Below are positions 1-11,336 of a stretch of 64,000 nt of DNA, piece after piece (position 1 is the first letter of the stretch; the number at the start of each line of letters is the position of its first letter). The DNA is taken from assembly GCA_022570795.1 (NCBI GenBank), contig JAKUDP010000002.1:992001-1056000 (forward strand), given 5' to 3'. Position numbers and translations under genes: made by a program. The DNA comes from Sphaerulina vaccinii (Eukaryota > Ascomycota > Dothideomycetes > Mycosphaerellales > Mycosphaerellaceae). The notes below the pieces were generated by a model that saw nothing but the letters and a program-made list of their open reading frames with translations, was not told the origin of the DNA and searched no databases.

Positions 1-345
1 CGAGGGCATTATAGAACCAGAGATCTGATCATGGCTGCGAGCAGTGTTGTGTACGATGCATCGTCGCGACGTGTTGTCGTCATTCGAAGTAGGGAGACGC
101 AGAATCGATCAGTTGCTCGTATCTCGCGCCAGAAGGCCGATCTGTACTCCTTCGTCGGCCGGGTCGTTGCTCGAGTATGAGCACTGAAGTATCTGAATAA
201 TGTATTCATGCTATACACTAATCTGTGAGCAGACGCAATGCATCATAGCAATATCGACGGACGCGCTGGGTATCTACAGATCTTACACATCTTCCGAAGT
301 CTCATCAACTGTATGTTTTCGCCATGACGAACACAGCAATGATCA
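1..345. other. Window edge, 3' flank of PDS5
   Basis: I see no supportable gene here. The stretch lies downstream of the PDS5 stop codon, and the short open frames lack coding character. Confidence 0.5.
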
Positions 346-3300
346 CTATGCCTCCATAGCACTTGACGCATCAGACAGCACTTCTTCGCTGTCGCTGGGA
401 ATGTCCATGATATCCTTTTCCTTCTTCGCACCTCTAGTCGATGCTCTACCTCCACGAGCAGGCTGCTGTTTCTTCGCCGCAACTTTCTTCGGATGAGGTG
501 CTGCCTTCGACTTGGCGCCTTTGCTTTTAGGTGTTCGGTCCTTGGTACCATTCGTCTTCGTTGTAGATTCCTCCTCCTCCGCATCGTCTTTCATGTCGAC
601 CTCTTTGTCCTGGCTATGAGACTTTCCCAGCGGGTCACTGGTCGGTGGCGTTGAAGATCCGACGTTTTCCTTATTCGCGTCATCGTCGTCAGAGTCCTCG
701 TCTTCATTTTCATTTTCATAACGCCAGACGGCGACGTCGTCGTCGTTGACCTCCCCTTCGCTATCACTCAGGTCGACATAGCTATGTGCATTCGAGACCC
801 GCGTACTCTTTCGCATCACTGAAGATGGCACTGCATCGCTTGCTCGCTTCTTTGGCGTCTTTGCGGGCTTTGGTGCTTTAGGTTCTTTCGGCATCTTCTT
901 CTTGCGTACAGCCAGAGTCTTCTCGTCTCCATTGCTTGCGCGTGCCTTCTTCGCTGGACGCTTCGAATCGCCATCGGCATGCTTTCGCTTTTTCCTTGGC
1001 TTCAGTCGATCTTGAACCATGTCCTCCATCTGTTCGTCAAGCTCTGCGGGCAAGAAACGCTTCGAAGAAAGTTCCTCATCCTGGTCTCGTATGTGCCGAT
1101 ATATGCTACTAGGCATAGACGGCTTACTCGATTTCAGCTGAAGTGACCAGCCTTTGCTTTGCTCATATGCCCGAATGATGGCTTCTGCCAGATCTGCCAT
1201 CGTCCACAGATTCTCGCTGTTCTCATCGATAGCATCCTCGAAGCTTCTTGCACGTTGAGCATAAGCATAGATGTCCGATAGATTCTGTTCGGTTGCCACC
1301 GCCTTCAGGTAGAAGAGGACGTACGTGATGAAGTCCGGGAGGTCGTTCATTGTCGGAGCGAAATCTTGATGATGTGCAAGCAGGCTCAGGAAATATGGGA
1401 ACACATTCTCCATCGTAGGCACACCAGCTTTTGCGTGGAAAGCAGCACGTGCCTTGAGATGTGTGGCGACTTGCTCTCTCACTGTTTTGACAGGCTCGAA
1501 CGCATACAGGAACATCAAGCTGAAGAAGCGATGATGGAGCGGGTTCTGTTGACCAGTGTACTTCTTCAAAGAGGTGACGAAGCCACTTCGAACCTGCTCT
1601 AGTTCGTCCTGAACGATAAGAGTCAGTCGATTGAAGTCCCGGGCGCCGAAGAGCTTGTTGACGCGCTTGTCACAGCAGAGCTTGCATATCAGTCTCGCAG
1701 CGGCAAGACGCATGTGTGCTTTGTGATGCTTTGGTGAAGGCTCTCCAGCCAATTCACCTTCGCGATTGATAATGGTGTTCAGTGCCTTGAAGGTCCTAAC
1801 AATGCGGCTCTCGAGCTCCTTATTAACTGTGTCGTCCACATCGACGAGCTGTCCTCTGACATCATTTACGACGCCTTTCAGCGCCCATAGCTTGACGCTC
1901 AGCTCGCTGTCGATGTCATCGGTCCAACCAGGATCTGTCGCATCCGCCATTGTCTGGTTCACGAGTGCCTTGGTAAGCACTTCGTGAATAGCGTCCGCGT
2001 GATCTTCTGTCTGTACATGTGTGAGTAGATGCAACTGGCTGATCGCTGCCAGCTTAGTGGCGGCGCGCTCTTCACTGACATCGAAGTCCTTCAGGCAGTA
2101 CTTCAGTATATCACTGACATACATGTCCTTCTTGTCTGCAGCAGCCACGATGACAGTCACTGCATGCTTCGCTACTGTAGGCGGCGAGCCAAACTTGGCA
2201 AACTTCGCCATTGCTTGGTAGAAGTCCCGATCTTTGGGCATCTTATCAGGGAACTGTCGAGCAAACCCAGCACATGCTTTGAGGGTGTCCTCGGCATTGA
2301 CCTCATTTGGCGAAGAGGCAGAAGGTGCCTGCTTCTTAAGAGTCTCGCACAGTTCTTTGATGTGTACCTCGAATACAAGTGGCGCATGTGTTGAGATCTC
2401 CTTCAGCACGTCGTGCGCCGCACTCCCCAATCCGTGCTCGTCAGTGCGTGAAATGGCGACGATCGCAGGGACGTGGCTTCTGTTGTAGACTAGCACTCCA
2501 GCGGAGCGCAACAGCGGCATGATGGTTTCCATCGTGTCGGCAATGTCCAGCGTTTCTTTTGTGGTTCGCTTGTACAGCTCGACGATGGCATTGCGACTCT
2601 TCTTGTAGTCACTATTCGCATCGATGGCAAATCTAGCCAGCGAAAATGTGCGACGATCATCGGTCTTCAAGAACTTCTTCATATGCTTCGCAGCCAGAGC
2701 CTTGTCGGGAAATTTGTCCGCGAGTCCGGCAACGATCTTGTTCAAGTTCTTAGCTTGTGTCTCGTCCTCCTTCGCAGCGCCATACAGCTTCTCGGCTATG
2801 CCAAGCGCATGCGATACGTACTTCGCACGAGACACTTGATGGAACTGCAAACCAAAGAACACAGCTTTAGCCTTTGCGTCCAGGTCACGCACCAATGCCA
2901 GTATACGCTCAGCTCGAAGACGGTCCGGATCCGGGTTCCTATTCTGTGTGCCTTGACTATCAAGGACTCGCTGTGATTGTGATTCGCCATTCGCAGATTG
3001 CTTAAACTGCTTCTCAATCTCTTTCGGAGGATAGGCCAGCGGGAGCAAAGACTCGAACAGTGTCACTGCGATGTGCGCATTGAGCCTCGACGAGTTAATG
3101 TACATCGCATTGAAGATGCTGCTTGGGATCGCTCCAAACAGCTCACGAACGCGCTCGCTACCTTCGATGATGGCACATGAGGCTACACCCCATAGCTTGC
3201 CCAGCAGCTCGAGCGCCGCTTCAGAGATGTGTACTTCTGTATCCTTGATGCGAGAGGTCAACTGGTGCAGTATAGAGCCTTCTTTCGCAGCGCCTCCATG

Positions 3301-4935
3301 ACTTCCAAGTTTCCGGACGATGGAGTGGAAGTCGAAAGTTGCTATAGCGGAGACTGCTGCAAAGCGCACCCTCGAATGTTTGTCGATGATCATGTCGGAC
3401 AGATGTTGCAAGAGTTGCGTCTCTTGCTGAGAGTCTAAGCCTTGGCCACCAGCAGATGTGAGAATGATTCGAGCACACGCTGTGACCCACACAGCCCTTA
3501 CTTGAGCAGACTTGTCGCGATGCCGATCAACGAAGCTCTGGTATGTCGAGGGATACGATGAAGAGAATGCTCGCGGTGCTGCGGGAATCAACACAACGTT
3601 CTCTTGTGCAGGAGGGCGATAGTCAGACAGGCTTTGCGACGGCCATGCAGCAGGATCGAGTGTCGAGGCTGGAGGTGGCCCTGCAGCACCAATGCCTGCG
3701 ATCATGTCGCCTACACTTTCGACGCCCATGATGCGCAGTGGTGTGTTCTCCGTATTGAGCTCGCTTTCGACCTGTGGCAATATATTCTGGATGACCGCCG
3801 GACACGCCCTCCACAGCTCGCGTAGTAGACGATGTGCTTTCTCAGCGTTCTGAAAATCGTCTGCAGATGGTTCAATGAGGCCTGATTCGGATTCGTCATC
3901 GCTTTCGTCGCGCACCTTCTTCTTCGCTTTTGGTTTGGCGGTCTTCGTGTCAGATTTGGCTTCGGTAGCATCGATCAGGACTTGCTGAAAGTACTCTCCA
4001 ACGTGGCGGATCATCTTGTCTTCACATGCGGCACATATGGACATTGCCATTCTGTATGCTGGAGAGACTTCTCTGAGCACCTCCGAGAGCCGCGTTTCGC
4101 CTTTCTTTGTCGTGGCCTGGGGATCGGCCCTGAGAAATTGGGCGAGGATGATCTCCACAATGTCTGAGTGTACAGTATCTTCTTCCTCCACGAGCGCGAT
4201 GAGTATGGATGTGAACATGATTTCCACGTTCTTTGGCAGGAGCTCCTTGCCACTGCCAGCCACGTTGTCTGCAAGCACATCAAAGCACTTGATGAACAGG
4301 TCTTTTTGTCTCTCATCACTTCTCGGCAGGTCGCGAATTAGGAGTATACTCCTGACATCGCCGAGGGATTCGACAATTTTCAAGTGCTCGGCGTTATAGG
4401 TATGAGCGGGATCCGACAGTGCGGGCACCACAGTTGACACGACAAGGTCGAAGAATGTCGCCAGCGCACTCCCCTTGAATGCTGCCGGCCCAGGTTCCTC
4501 TTCGTCCGGGTCTGGTGCCAACAGCCTCATCATTTCCACTATGCACAGCAGAGTGTAGACCTTGACTCCATAGTCCTTGTGCGCGAGCAATAGTGAGCTC
4601 GTCAGTTCTGTAGCCTTCTTCTCCACGGCAGGACGGACCACATCTCCTTGTTGCATTGGCCGCAGTTCTTCAGACAATGCTCGGAGACGCCCCAGTAAAG
4701 TCGCAACAGGAATTGGCTTGCCGGCCCTCCACGTCAGCGGGTCATTGTGTCTGAGTGATGCGCGACCGACTTCCTCGGTGTCGTCGTTGTCGACGTCCAT
4801 ATCATCATCATCGTGCTGCTGTCCCGGTTGCGCTTGCGACTCCTCCTCTTCGTGTGTTTCTTCTTGCTCCTCCTCGAATTCTGGTTCTGGCTCGGGTTCT
4901 GGCTGAGCGGCCTTCTTTCGCGTGAGTCGTGGCAT
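346..4935 (-). CDS. PDS5: Sister chromatid cohesion protein PDS5 (BimD/Spo76 family)
   Basis: Single-exon gene for 1529 residues, close to the usual length of filamentous-fungal BimD/Spo76. Pds5 is a HEAT-repeat protein that binds cohesin and regulates its loading, maintenance and release on chromatin, with roles in mitosis, meiosis and repair. The sequence shows an acidic low-complexity N-terminus (about residues 10-60). A long alpha-helical HEAT-repeat body follows (about 65-1270), with typical Pds5 segments such as the region around residues 470-560 describing ordered repeats of the DKSAQVRAVWV and DKHSRVRFAAVSAI type. The C-terminal tail of about 230 residues is disordered and mixes a KKRKH-type nuclear localisation cluster (about residue 1310), acidic runs and Lys-rich stretches. 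The start is the first ATG of the frame and opens the acidic tail. Assignment rests on family recognition of the HEAT body. SCC3/STAG was considered, but the STAG region is absent. Confidence 0.9.
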   Translation of the reverse strand: MPRLTRKKAAQPEPEPEPEFEEEQEETHEEEESQAQPGQQHDDDDMDVDNDDTEEVGRASLRHNDPLTWRAGKPIPVATLLGRLRALSEELRPMQQGDVVRPAVEKKATELTSSLLLAHKDYGVKVYTLLCIVEMMRLLAPDPDEEEPGPAAFKGSALATFFDLVVSTVVPALSDPAHTYNAEHLKIVESLGDVRSILLIRDLPRSDERQKDLFIKCFDVLADNVAGSGKELLPKNVEIMFTSILIALVEEEDTVHSDIVEIILAQFLRADPQATTKKGETRLSEVLREVSPAYRMAMSICAACEDKMIRHVGEYFQQVLIDATEAKSDTKTAKPKAKKKVRDESDDESESGLIEPSADDFQNAEKAHRLLRELWRACPAVIQNILPQVESELNTENTPLRIMGVESVGDMIAGIGAAGPPPASTLDPAAWPSQSLSDYRPPAQENVVLIPAAPRAFSSSYPSTYQSFVDRHRDKSAQVRAVWVTACARIILTSAGGQGLDSQQETQLLQHLSDMIIDKHSRVRFAAVSAIATFDFHSIVRKLGSHGGAAKEGSILHQLTSRIKDTEVHISEAALELLGKLWGVASCAIIEGSERVRELFGAIPSSIFNAMYINSSRLNAHIAVTLFESLLPLAYPPKEIEKQFKQSANGESQSQRVLDSQGTQNRNPDPDRLRAERILALVRDLDAKAKAVFFGLQFHQVSRAKYVSHALGIAEKLYGAAKEDETQAKNLNKIVAGLADKFPDKALAAKHMKKFLKTDDRRTFSLARFAIDANSDYKKSRNAIVELYKRTTKETLDIADTMETIMPLLRSAGVLVYNRSHVPAIVAISRTDEHGLGSAAHDVLKEISTHAPLVFEVHIKELCETLKKQAPSASSPNEVNAEDTLKACAGFARQFPDKMPKDRDFYQAMAKFAKFGSPPTVAKHAVTVIVAAADKKDMYVSDILKYCLKDFDVSEERAATKLAAISQLHLLTHVQTEDHADAIHEVLTKALVNQTMADATDPGWTDDIDSELSVKLWALKGVVNDVRGQLVDVDDTVNKELESRIVRTFKALNTIINREGELAGEPSPKHHKAHMRLAAARLICKLCCDKRVNKLFGARDFNRLTLIVQDELEQVRSGFVTSLKKYTGQQNPLHHRFFSLMFLYAFEPVKTVREQVATHLKARAAFHAKAGVPTMENVFPYFLSLLAHHQDFAPTMNDLPDFITYVLFYLKAVATEQNLSDIYAYAQRARSFEDAIDENSENLWTMADLAEAIIRAYEQSKGWSLQLKSSKPSMPSSIYRHIRDQDEELSSKRFLPAELDEQMEDMVQDRLKPRKKRKHADGDSKRPAKKARASNGDEKTLAVRKKKMPKEPKAPKPAKTPKKRASDAVPSSVMRKSTRVSNAHSYVDLSDSEGEVNDDDVAVWRYENENEDEDSDDDDANKENVGSSTPPTSDPLGKSHSQDKEVDMKDDAEEEESTTKTNGTKDRTPKSKGAKSKAAPHPKKVAAKKQQPARGGRASTRGAKKEKDIMDIPSDSEEVLSDASSAMEA

Positions 4936-5523
4936 TGTGGTGGGAACCGACGCGCTATGTCAGTATATCGCACCAGTCGTGCATCTCTTGCTGGGTAGGA
5001 AGGAAGGAGAAGTGGTGGTGAAAGTGTGTTAAGGTTTGTGGCACGCGATGAAACAAGAGTGAGCTCCTGTGACACGTCGAAGCGCGTCGAGTCGAAAGTC
5101 GATCTGGAGCTGTGGAGGGGGGGGCATCTTCGGCCGCTTGCCACCAAGGCACTTCACCCGTCATTTCAAGGAGGCAACAACATCGTTCTACTTATGATTC
5201 TCCGATACATTCAAGAGGCTCACATGTACTCATACATCTCCTGGCATGTACTGCCAACACCTCAACGCCCTGCTAAATGACACTTATGAAGTTTGCCACC
5301 ATCTTTGCCTTTTCTTCTCCAATGCCGCCATACACGGCCTAAGGTGATTGAGCATGGCCGATGCACGCTGTCTCCTCCTTCGAATGCTTGGTGTCCCGAC
5401 TTGCAGAGAGCTGCCTAGAGCCAAGCTAGCAACATCAAGTTTCTCTGACCATAGATTGCCTCACGATATTGTTTGGAGCTGGCATCTAGTGTCGTGGTCG
5501 CCGTTGCTTGTTGTGAGGGCGGT
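4936..5523. other. Intergenic region (PDS5 promoter / lectin gene 3' flank)
   Basis: About 590 bases without a supportable gene. It contains the PDS5 upstream region, including a G-run near 5118-5125, and the 3' flank of the next gene. Confidence 0.5.
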
Positions 5524-7166
5524 CTACTTCACCAAAGGTATATCAATAACACTCCACTGTCCCTGATACAAATCTCTCGTATACTCTGCAATATCACTTC
5601 CATTCGTCTGATAAAACACCACAACATCACTTCCACCCGAATTGTTCGGTATAGCAGACACAGAGAGATGCGTGCCTGGCAGTCCGGGCTCGCCTTGTAC
5701 TGTAAACGTATCTTCCTGGACTATCGTGGTGTTCTCGGCGGCCCAGGAGATGTTATAGCCGTTGAATAACAATGTGTCTGAGGATTGGGCGTAGAAGTAA
5801 TTCGTATAGCCGAGTGAGGAAGCGGGGTGGACGTTGTTGATGGCTATTGAGGCTGTTGATAGGGTTAGACTATGAGGAGAATGAGTGTGGGACAGGAAGG
5901 GAACTTACCATTCGTCCATTGATTGATGGGATGCGTCGTACTATTCGTCAAGTTGGTATTGGTGTCTTTCCAGTAGAATTCTACAGTATTCTGGAGATTC
6001 ACGAACATCACATAAGTGACTGTCCCGGGTCCCCAAGAATAGCATCCTACGCCAGCATGGCCATTGAGATTCTCCCAGGTCGTTTGGTGTGCCCAGGACA
6101 TGTCGCCGTCTCTCCAGCCGTACTGTTCGAAGGTCGTTTCGCCAGACGCATACCACATGTGCATCCCTATCTCCGTACTGCGATTCGCTGTTGGATCCTC
6201 ATTGGGTAAAGGAGTGTGGATATAATCCGAGTCGCCATATTCGTTTCCATAATAACAAGCTTGCATGCCCACCATTTCCGCATTGTAGGCTTTGAGGTTG
6301 AGTTTGTTGATTGGGCCATCGGCCCATACATTCGTAGTGTTACTGTTGGACCTCTGCTTGACCGTGTCGTTTTGATCGATATAAAAGACATGCCATGTGC
6401 TGGCATTATGAAGCACGTAAGACACTGCCGATAATGGTGTGTTGTTTCTCGCGTCCGATGCGACTACTGCTGAAATGTCTCCGCCTTTCCATGTGCCGTC
6501 ATTAGCGAGTTGTTTATAGCGGATCTGTCCAGTCCAATGTTGGTAGTACATGACGAGGTTGCCTTGAGTCCCATCGGCTAATTCGCGGGAAAATGATTGC
6601 GAGGCCAGCGCAATGCCTGAGCCGTTGAAGGCGCCCTCGTCGGAGTAGTATTCAGGGTTGATAGTGCCTCCTATCATGTATGTCGTGTTTTCGCCTCCGT
6701 CGGCTGACGACGAAGACTTGTTGTCCTGGGTGAGTCCTACTCCTAACCCTACACCAAGAGCTATGCCTAGGATCAAGATCGCTGCGATGATAATCCAGAG
6801 CCATACCACAGATAACCCGCAGATTCGCCTCCTCTGTGGTCTTACGGTGTTGTTGTCCATAGGTGGGGGAAGGTGGTAAGGTTCGGGCGCTATGGGTGGC
6901 ATCACCACTTCTTTCTCCTCATTCTCGCTGTGAACAGTCTGAGCCAGAGGCATGAATTCTAGCTCACTCGGCGAGCGCGGTCGCCCTTTACTCGACAGCG
7001 TTCTCCCCGAGAGCGTCTGGCTAACACTTCCCACGTCTGAGCCATATTGCGGTACGCCTGTATCTTGTCCTGCAAAGTTCTGGTACTGTTGATAAGGTGG
7101 AGCATCACTACTGTTTGTCGCTAGATCAGCCTGCTGGTACGGGTCGCTGTACTCATCGCTTGCCAT
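5524..7166 (-). CDS. Membrane-anchored fungal fucose-specific lectin-like protein
   Basis: Two exons (7166-5909 and 5852-5524) joined across a 56-nt GTAAGT...CAG intron (5853-5908), giving 528 residues. Residues 1-112 are Pro/Gln/Ser-rich and probably cytosolic. A single strongly hydrophobic Ile/Leu/Gly segment lies at about 118-148, after an Arg-rich stop. The rest is an Asn-glycosylation-rich ectodomain with beta-propeller-like blades that match the fungal fucose-specific lectin family (repeated Trp/Tyr motifs such as VMYYQHWTGQIRYK, WHVFYIDQ and VEFYWKD). Type II membrane topology with an extracellular sugar-binding domain is inferred. The splice keeps the propeller frame open and restores a blade at residue 420 onward (ASIAINNVHPASS). 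Ligand specificity cannot be read from the sequence. Confidence 0.75.
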
Positions 7167-8381
7167 CGCTCATCTCTGTGCAGTGGTCGCTGTGGTCGGC
7201 CTGGTTCGATGGTGGGAACTCACAAGTGCTCTGTAAACCTCGGGGTACCGCTATTCTCCGATACTGAGAACCTAGGTGGCGGGCTGGGCGGAGATCGTTC
7301 AGTTGTTGGAGAATCCATGTGGATGTTGGTAACTCTATTGCTTGTGGAATCACAATATTGCTGCATGTATCAGCAATATCAAGCGCATAGGCCACAACTG
7401 TAACATCAAGAAGACCAAGTCTCACAAGAAGTGGGAACTTGAAGCACGTCGGCCTACCTCAGCAAGTCTCCGAGCTGACAACAACTAATTCGAGCTGCTG
7501 TGCAGCCGTATAGTGTGTGGCTTACCGAACAGCGCAAAGTGTGGTGTACCATGGAGTACGGAGTCGGGTCAGGCCAGTTGCTTGTTCAGCACGAGAGTTG
7601 TGACGAATAGGAGTGACCGCACCAGCTGCAAGGAATGCATAGTATGCATAGCATGGGTAGCGCTGATGCGATGGGTCATCCCGCAGGACTGCCCTAAAGC
7701 ATTTGCCTCTTTGACTGTTCAGCCACAGATCAAGAGTGGTGTGGCACGAGAGACTGATAGTGAAGACCCGAGTAGATGGTCTGAGTTTGGACCTGGATCA
7801 GCTGCGTTGGGACGAGCAGAAGAGGCAGTTGTCGCAACATCTGCTTGTCTTTTGAAGTACAGCCGGCACAGGTGAAGATGGTCGGCATGTCACGCCTGGA
7901 GTGCATACTGTGTCTGCATCGGATGCAGGTGGTGTGCGGCTGTGCCAGTGTCGGTTACTTTGTAGCATGCTCGCTAAGCAGCACCCCTGAAGTCGGCCTG
8001 TTGATTTTCTTCAGGTTGGATCAGCCCAAGCATCGCTTCTGCGGAGTCAGCTTCACAGCGTGGATCTAGTTGTAGTATACTTGCAACGGAGGGGCCGTAG
8101 CTCGTACAGTATACGCAATCTGCGGAGGAGATGTTGTAAAACTGGCAATATTGTGGCTTAGCGAGCAACAGTCTCATCGTCAGCGTCGATATGTTATTGC
8201 GTAGTCTGATGCTTCTCACTGATGAGTGTAGGAGGGAAAGATGAAAAGAAGCGAAGCGAAGTGTGGTAATTCCAGCCGGTTGATCACCGGCTTTAATTAG
8301 CCTCGCCAAGTTTCACGCTAGACGCGAACTTCTCACGCGTTCCTGCTTACAACAGATACATCATCATATCAAAGTCATGAA
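7167..8381. other. Divergent intergenic region
   Basis: A 1.2-kb promoter region between two divergently transcribed genes (lectin-like on minus, ketoacyl synthase on plus). The small open frames in it have no family resemblance and no splice or codon support. I see nothing else. Confidence 0.5.
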
Positions 8382-9779
8382 ATGCGAAGAGTGGTCGTGA
8401 CTGGATTAGGTGCAGTCACTCCGCTTGCAGCTGGCGTCAAGGAGACATGGCGCAGATTGCTGGACTCACACAGCGGGATCGTTTCGACCTCTTCCAAAGG
8501 CCCGCGCTTTGAAGCACTACCAAGTCGCGTTGCTGGACTTGTGCGTCTAGGCAGTCGCGATGATGGACGATGGCAGGCAAAAGATTGGTTGAGCACCACA
8601 GAGGAGCGCCAAATGGCTTTGTTCGCTCAATATGCTATTGCTTCAGCGCAAGAAGCTCTCGATGACGCGAACTGGCACCCAACCAAGCAAGAAGATCTCG
8701 AGGCCACTGGGGTCACTATCGGCTCCGGTATTGGCAACCTGGACGAGGCATACAACACTTCTGTTGCCTTTCATGAAGCTGGATACCGGAAGGTCTCGCC
8801 ACTGTTCGTACCCAGACTGCTCATAAATCTGGCTGCTGGACATGTCTCTATCAAACATGGCTTCATGGGACCCAATCATGCAGCGACGACTGCTTGTACA
8901 ACGGGTATACACGCTATCGGCGACGCATCACGCCTGATCGTATTTGGAGACGCCGATGTCATGGTTGCGGGTGGAGCTGAGTCCTGCATCCATCCACTTG
9001 CCATCGCTGGATTCGCGCGAGCACGCAGCCTGGCTACAGATTGGAATGACGATCCTACGAAGTCGTCTCGACCTTTTGACCGAGACAGAGCTGGGTTTGT
9101 GATAGGAGAGGGTGCTGGTGTTGTTGTTCTGGAAGTATGTCTAATGCCTGTGCATTATCTATTCTTCCTGCTAACGAACAATACAGGAGCTTGAACATGC
9201 CAAAGCACGCAATGCAAGAATATATGCTGAAGTGAGAGGCTATGGTCTCTCGTCGGATGCATACCACATGACTGCACCGCAAGAGGATGGTGCAGGTGCA
9301 TTTTTGGCGATGAAACAGGCTCTGAAGCACGCTCAGCTAAAGCCCGGCCAAATTGATTATGTCAATGCCCATGCAACATCCACTAAACTCGGCGACGCTG
9401 CTGAGAATCGAGCTATCAAAAGACTGTTGCTGGACGAGGAAGGGCGAAGTAACGCTTCCCAGATCAATGTGTCCAGCACTAAAGGCGCTATTGGTCATCT
9501 TCTTGGCGCAGCTGGAGCTGTGGAAGCCATCTTCAGTATACTCGCATGCTACCATGTACGCAACCCTCTTCTCACTCTACATTTGACCTATACTGATCAC
9601 ATAATCAGAATGTCCTGCCGCCAACACTGAACCTCGACAATCCTGGCACTCCGACCTCAGACTTCGACTGCAACTACGTCCCTCACACGGCGCAACAGCA
9701 CACAGTGAATGCAGCACTGACCAATAGCTTCGGCTTTGGTGGCACGAACGCGAGTCTTTGCATATCGAAACTAGTTTGA
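8382..9779 (+). CDS. CEM1: 3-oxoacyl-[acyl-carrier-protein] synthase, mitochondrial KAS II type
   Basis: Three exons (8382-9134, 9187-9555, 9609-9779) separated by 52- and 53-nt GT-AG introns, all phase 0, giving 430 residues, the normal KAS I/II length. The enzyme condenses malonyl-ACP with acyl-ACP. In fungi the single-domain form serves mitochondrial type II fatty acid synthesis, including octanoyl/lipoate supply. Visible features: the start RRVVVTGLGAVTPL; the nucleophilic Cys in TTACTTG near residue 171; the catalytic His in NAHATST (about 312); the second His in GHLLGAAG (about 354); and the C-terminal NSFGFGGTN glycine loop. There is no obvious N-terminal presequence before the thiolase fold, as also in yeast Cem1. 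The intron branch sites (CTAAC) are clear. Confidence 0.9.
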
Positions 9780-9992
9780 GTGAGTTGGTGATTCTTTCTT
9801 ACTGCAAAGTGGATGTCAACAAGCTACCCCGCTGTGCGTGGGGTCTGCCAACAGCACATTGCCAGCAAGTGGCTCGTTCGCTATCTGAACACAAAACATG
9901 AAGACAATTTGTGACTCGATACCATCACCTGGTGGCGGTGGCCGGCAGCAGCTAGACTGTTACCAAAGACACCAGACCCCTTGCACTCTTTG

Positions 9993-11336
9993 ATGGAATC
10001 GCGACGCCTTCTGGAAACCCACGGTGCAGCTAGGAACAGCACTACCATCAACATGGATCCCGATGTGGAGAGGAAACCTCTTCTGGAGAAACTGAGAAGT
10101 CAGGCGGAGTACTATCACGACCAGATTCCTTGGATCCGGAAACTGCCCCCAAATGCTGTGGCAATCATTCTGCTACTGGTGGTAGTCCAGATCCTTGTAT
10201 GGATTGTAGTAGGCATTGTCTTACACTTCCACACAGCATTGATATCTACGGCTGTCCTGTCCTACACTCTCGGCCTCCGGCATGCACTGGACGCAGACCA
10301 CATATCCGCAATCGACCTCATGACGCGACGCCTGGTCGCCTCGGGACAGAAGCCAGTAACGGTCGGTACATATTTCAGTCTTGGGCACAGCACAATTGTC
10401 ATCGTCACAAGCATCGTGGTAGCAGCAAGCAGTGCTGCCATACAGAAACGATTTGATGGCTTCAGCACCATTGGCTCCATCATAGGATCTTCAGTATCAG
10501 CTGCTTTCCTCATTATACTCGGCGCAATGAATTGCTGGATTCTTTACAAGCTTTATCAACAACTCCAGCGAGCGATTGCATCTCCCGTCGGACAAGAAAG
10601 TCTGGACTTCAGTTTCGAAGGAGGTGGTTGTATGACAATGCTCCTTCGTCGGACTTTCAAATTGGTCGATCGTCCTTGGAAAATGTATCCTCTAGGAGTC
10701 CTGTTCGGTCTAGGCTTTGATACGTCTTCAGAAATTGCATTACTCGGTATCAGCAGTATACAAGCTGCGCAAGGAATATCTATCTGGCTCATTCTGATCT
10801 TTCCGGTTCTGTTCACTGCAGGAATGTGTCTTCTGGATACTTTCGATGGCGCGGCGATGATGTCTTTGTACACATCTGCGCGGCTTGCTAAAGATGCCAT
10901 CGCTGTGTTGTACTATCAGTGTGTTCTCACTGCAATCACTGTGGCCGTGGCTATTAGCATTGGCGTCATTCAGCTGCTTACGATGATTCATAATGTACGA
11001 CCGGATTTCGATGGGCCCTTTTGGGATGGTGTTGATGTTGCAGGTGACAACTACGATATCATAGGTGGTGCGATTTGTGGGAGCTTTGTGGTCTTTGGCA
11101 TCTTGTCAGTGCTACTGTACAAGCCTTGGAGAAGAAGCATTGACAAGAAGAAATTGGCTACTCTCGCCGACGAGGATAATGAGGCAGGCAGTACAAGTCT
11201 CGGAGAAGTCGAAGTGCTCGGTCCTCAACAGCTCGTCGACTCCTCTGCTGAGGTCGATTGGCGTCAGGAGAATGGGAAGGGGGCCGATGTTAAGACCACA
11301 GTGCAAGCTGTGGGCGAGAGCTCGAGACGTCCATAG
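9993..11336 (+). CDS. Nickel/cobalt transporter, NiCoT (HoxN/NixA) family
   Basis: Single-exon 447-residue integral membrane protein. It carries the NiCoT signature RHALDADHISAID at about residues 95-107, in the family motif HX4DH that binds the metal. Two further family motifs are visible, FSLGHST (about 130) and LGFDTSSEIALL (about 240). About eight hydrophobic segments are visible, with a hydrophilic loop between TM5 and TM6, and the last 75 residues form a charged cytosolic tail. NiCoT proteins import Ni2+ or Co2+ at very low capacity and high affinity. In fungi the likely client is urease, which is inference here. The first in-frame ATG is at 9993. A second at 10053 is equally plausible because both precede the transmembrane core. 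Confidence 0.88.
   Translation: MESRRLLETHGAARNSTTINMDPDVERKPLLEKLRSQAEYYHDQIPWIRKLPPNAVAIILLLVVVQILVWIVVGIVLHFHTALISTAVLSYTLGLRHALDADHISAIDLMTRRLVASGQKPVTVGTYFSLGHSTIVIVTSIVVAASSAAIQKRFDGFSTIGSIIGSSVSAAFLIILGAMNCWILYKLYQQLQRAIASPVGQESLDFSFEGGGCMTMLLRRTFKLVDRPWKMYPLGVLFGLGFDTSSEIALLGISSIQAAQGISIWLILIFPVLFTAGMCLLDTFDGAAMMSLYTSARLAKDAIAVLYYQCVLTAITVAVAISIGVIQLLTMIHNVRPDFDGPFWDGVDVAGDNYDIIGGAICGSFVVFGILSVLLYKPWRRSIDKKKLATLADEDNEAGSTSLGEVEVLGPQQLVDSSAEVDWRQENGKGADVKTTVQAVGESSRRP

Noticed and set aside
346..4935. SCC3/STAG cohesin subunit
   Set aside because: The HEAT pattern and conserved blocks fit Pds5/BimD, and the STAG domain is absent.
7974..8309. 111-codon minus-strand open frame
   Set aside because: No family resemblance, lies in a divergent promoter region, and no splice or codon-use support.
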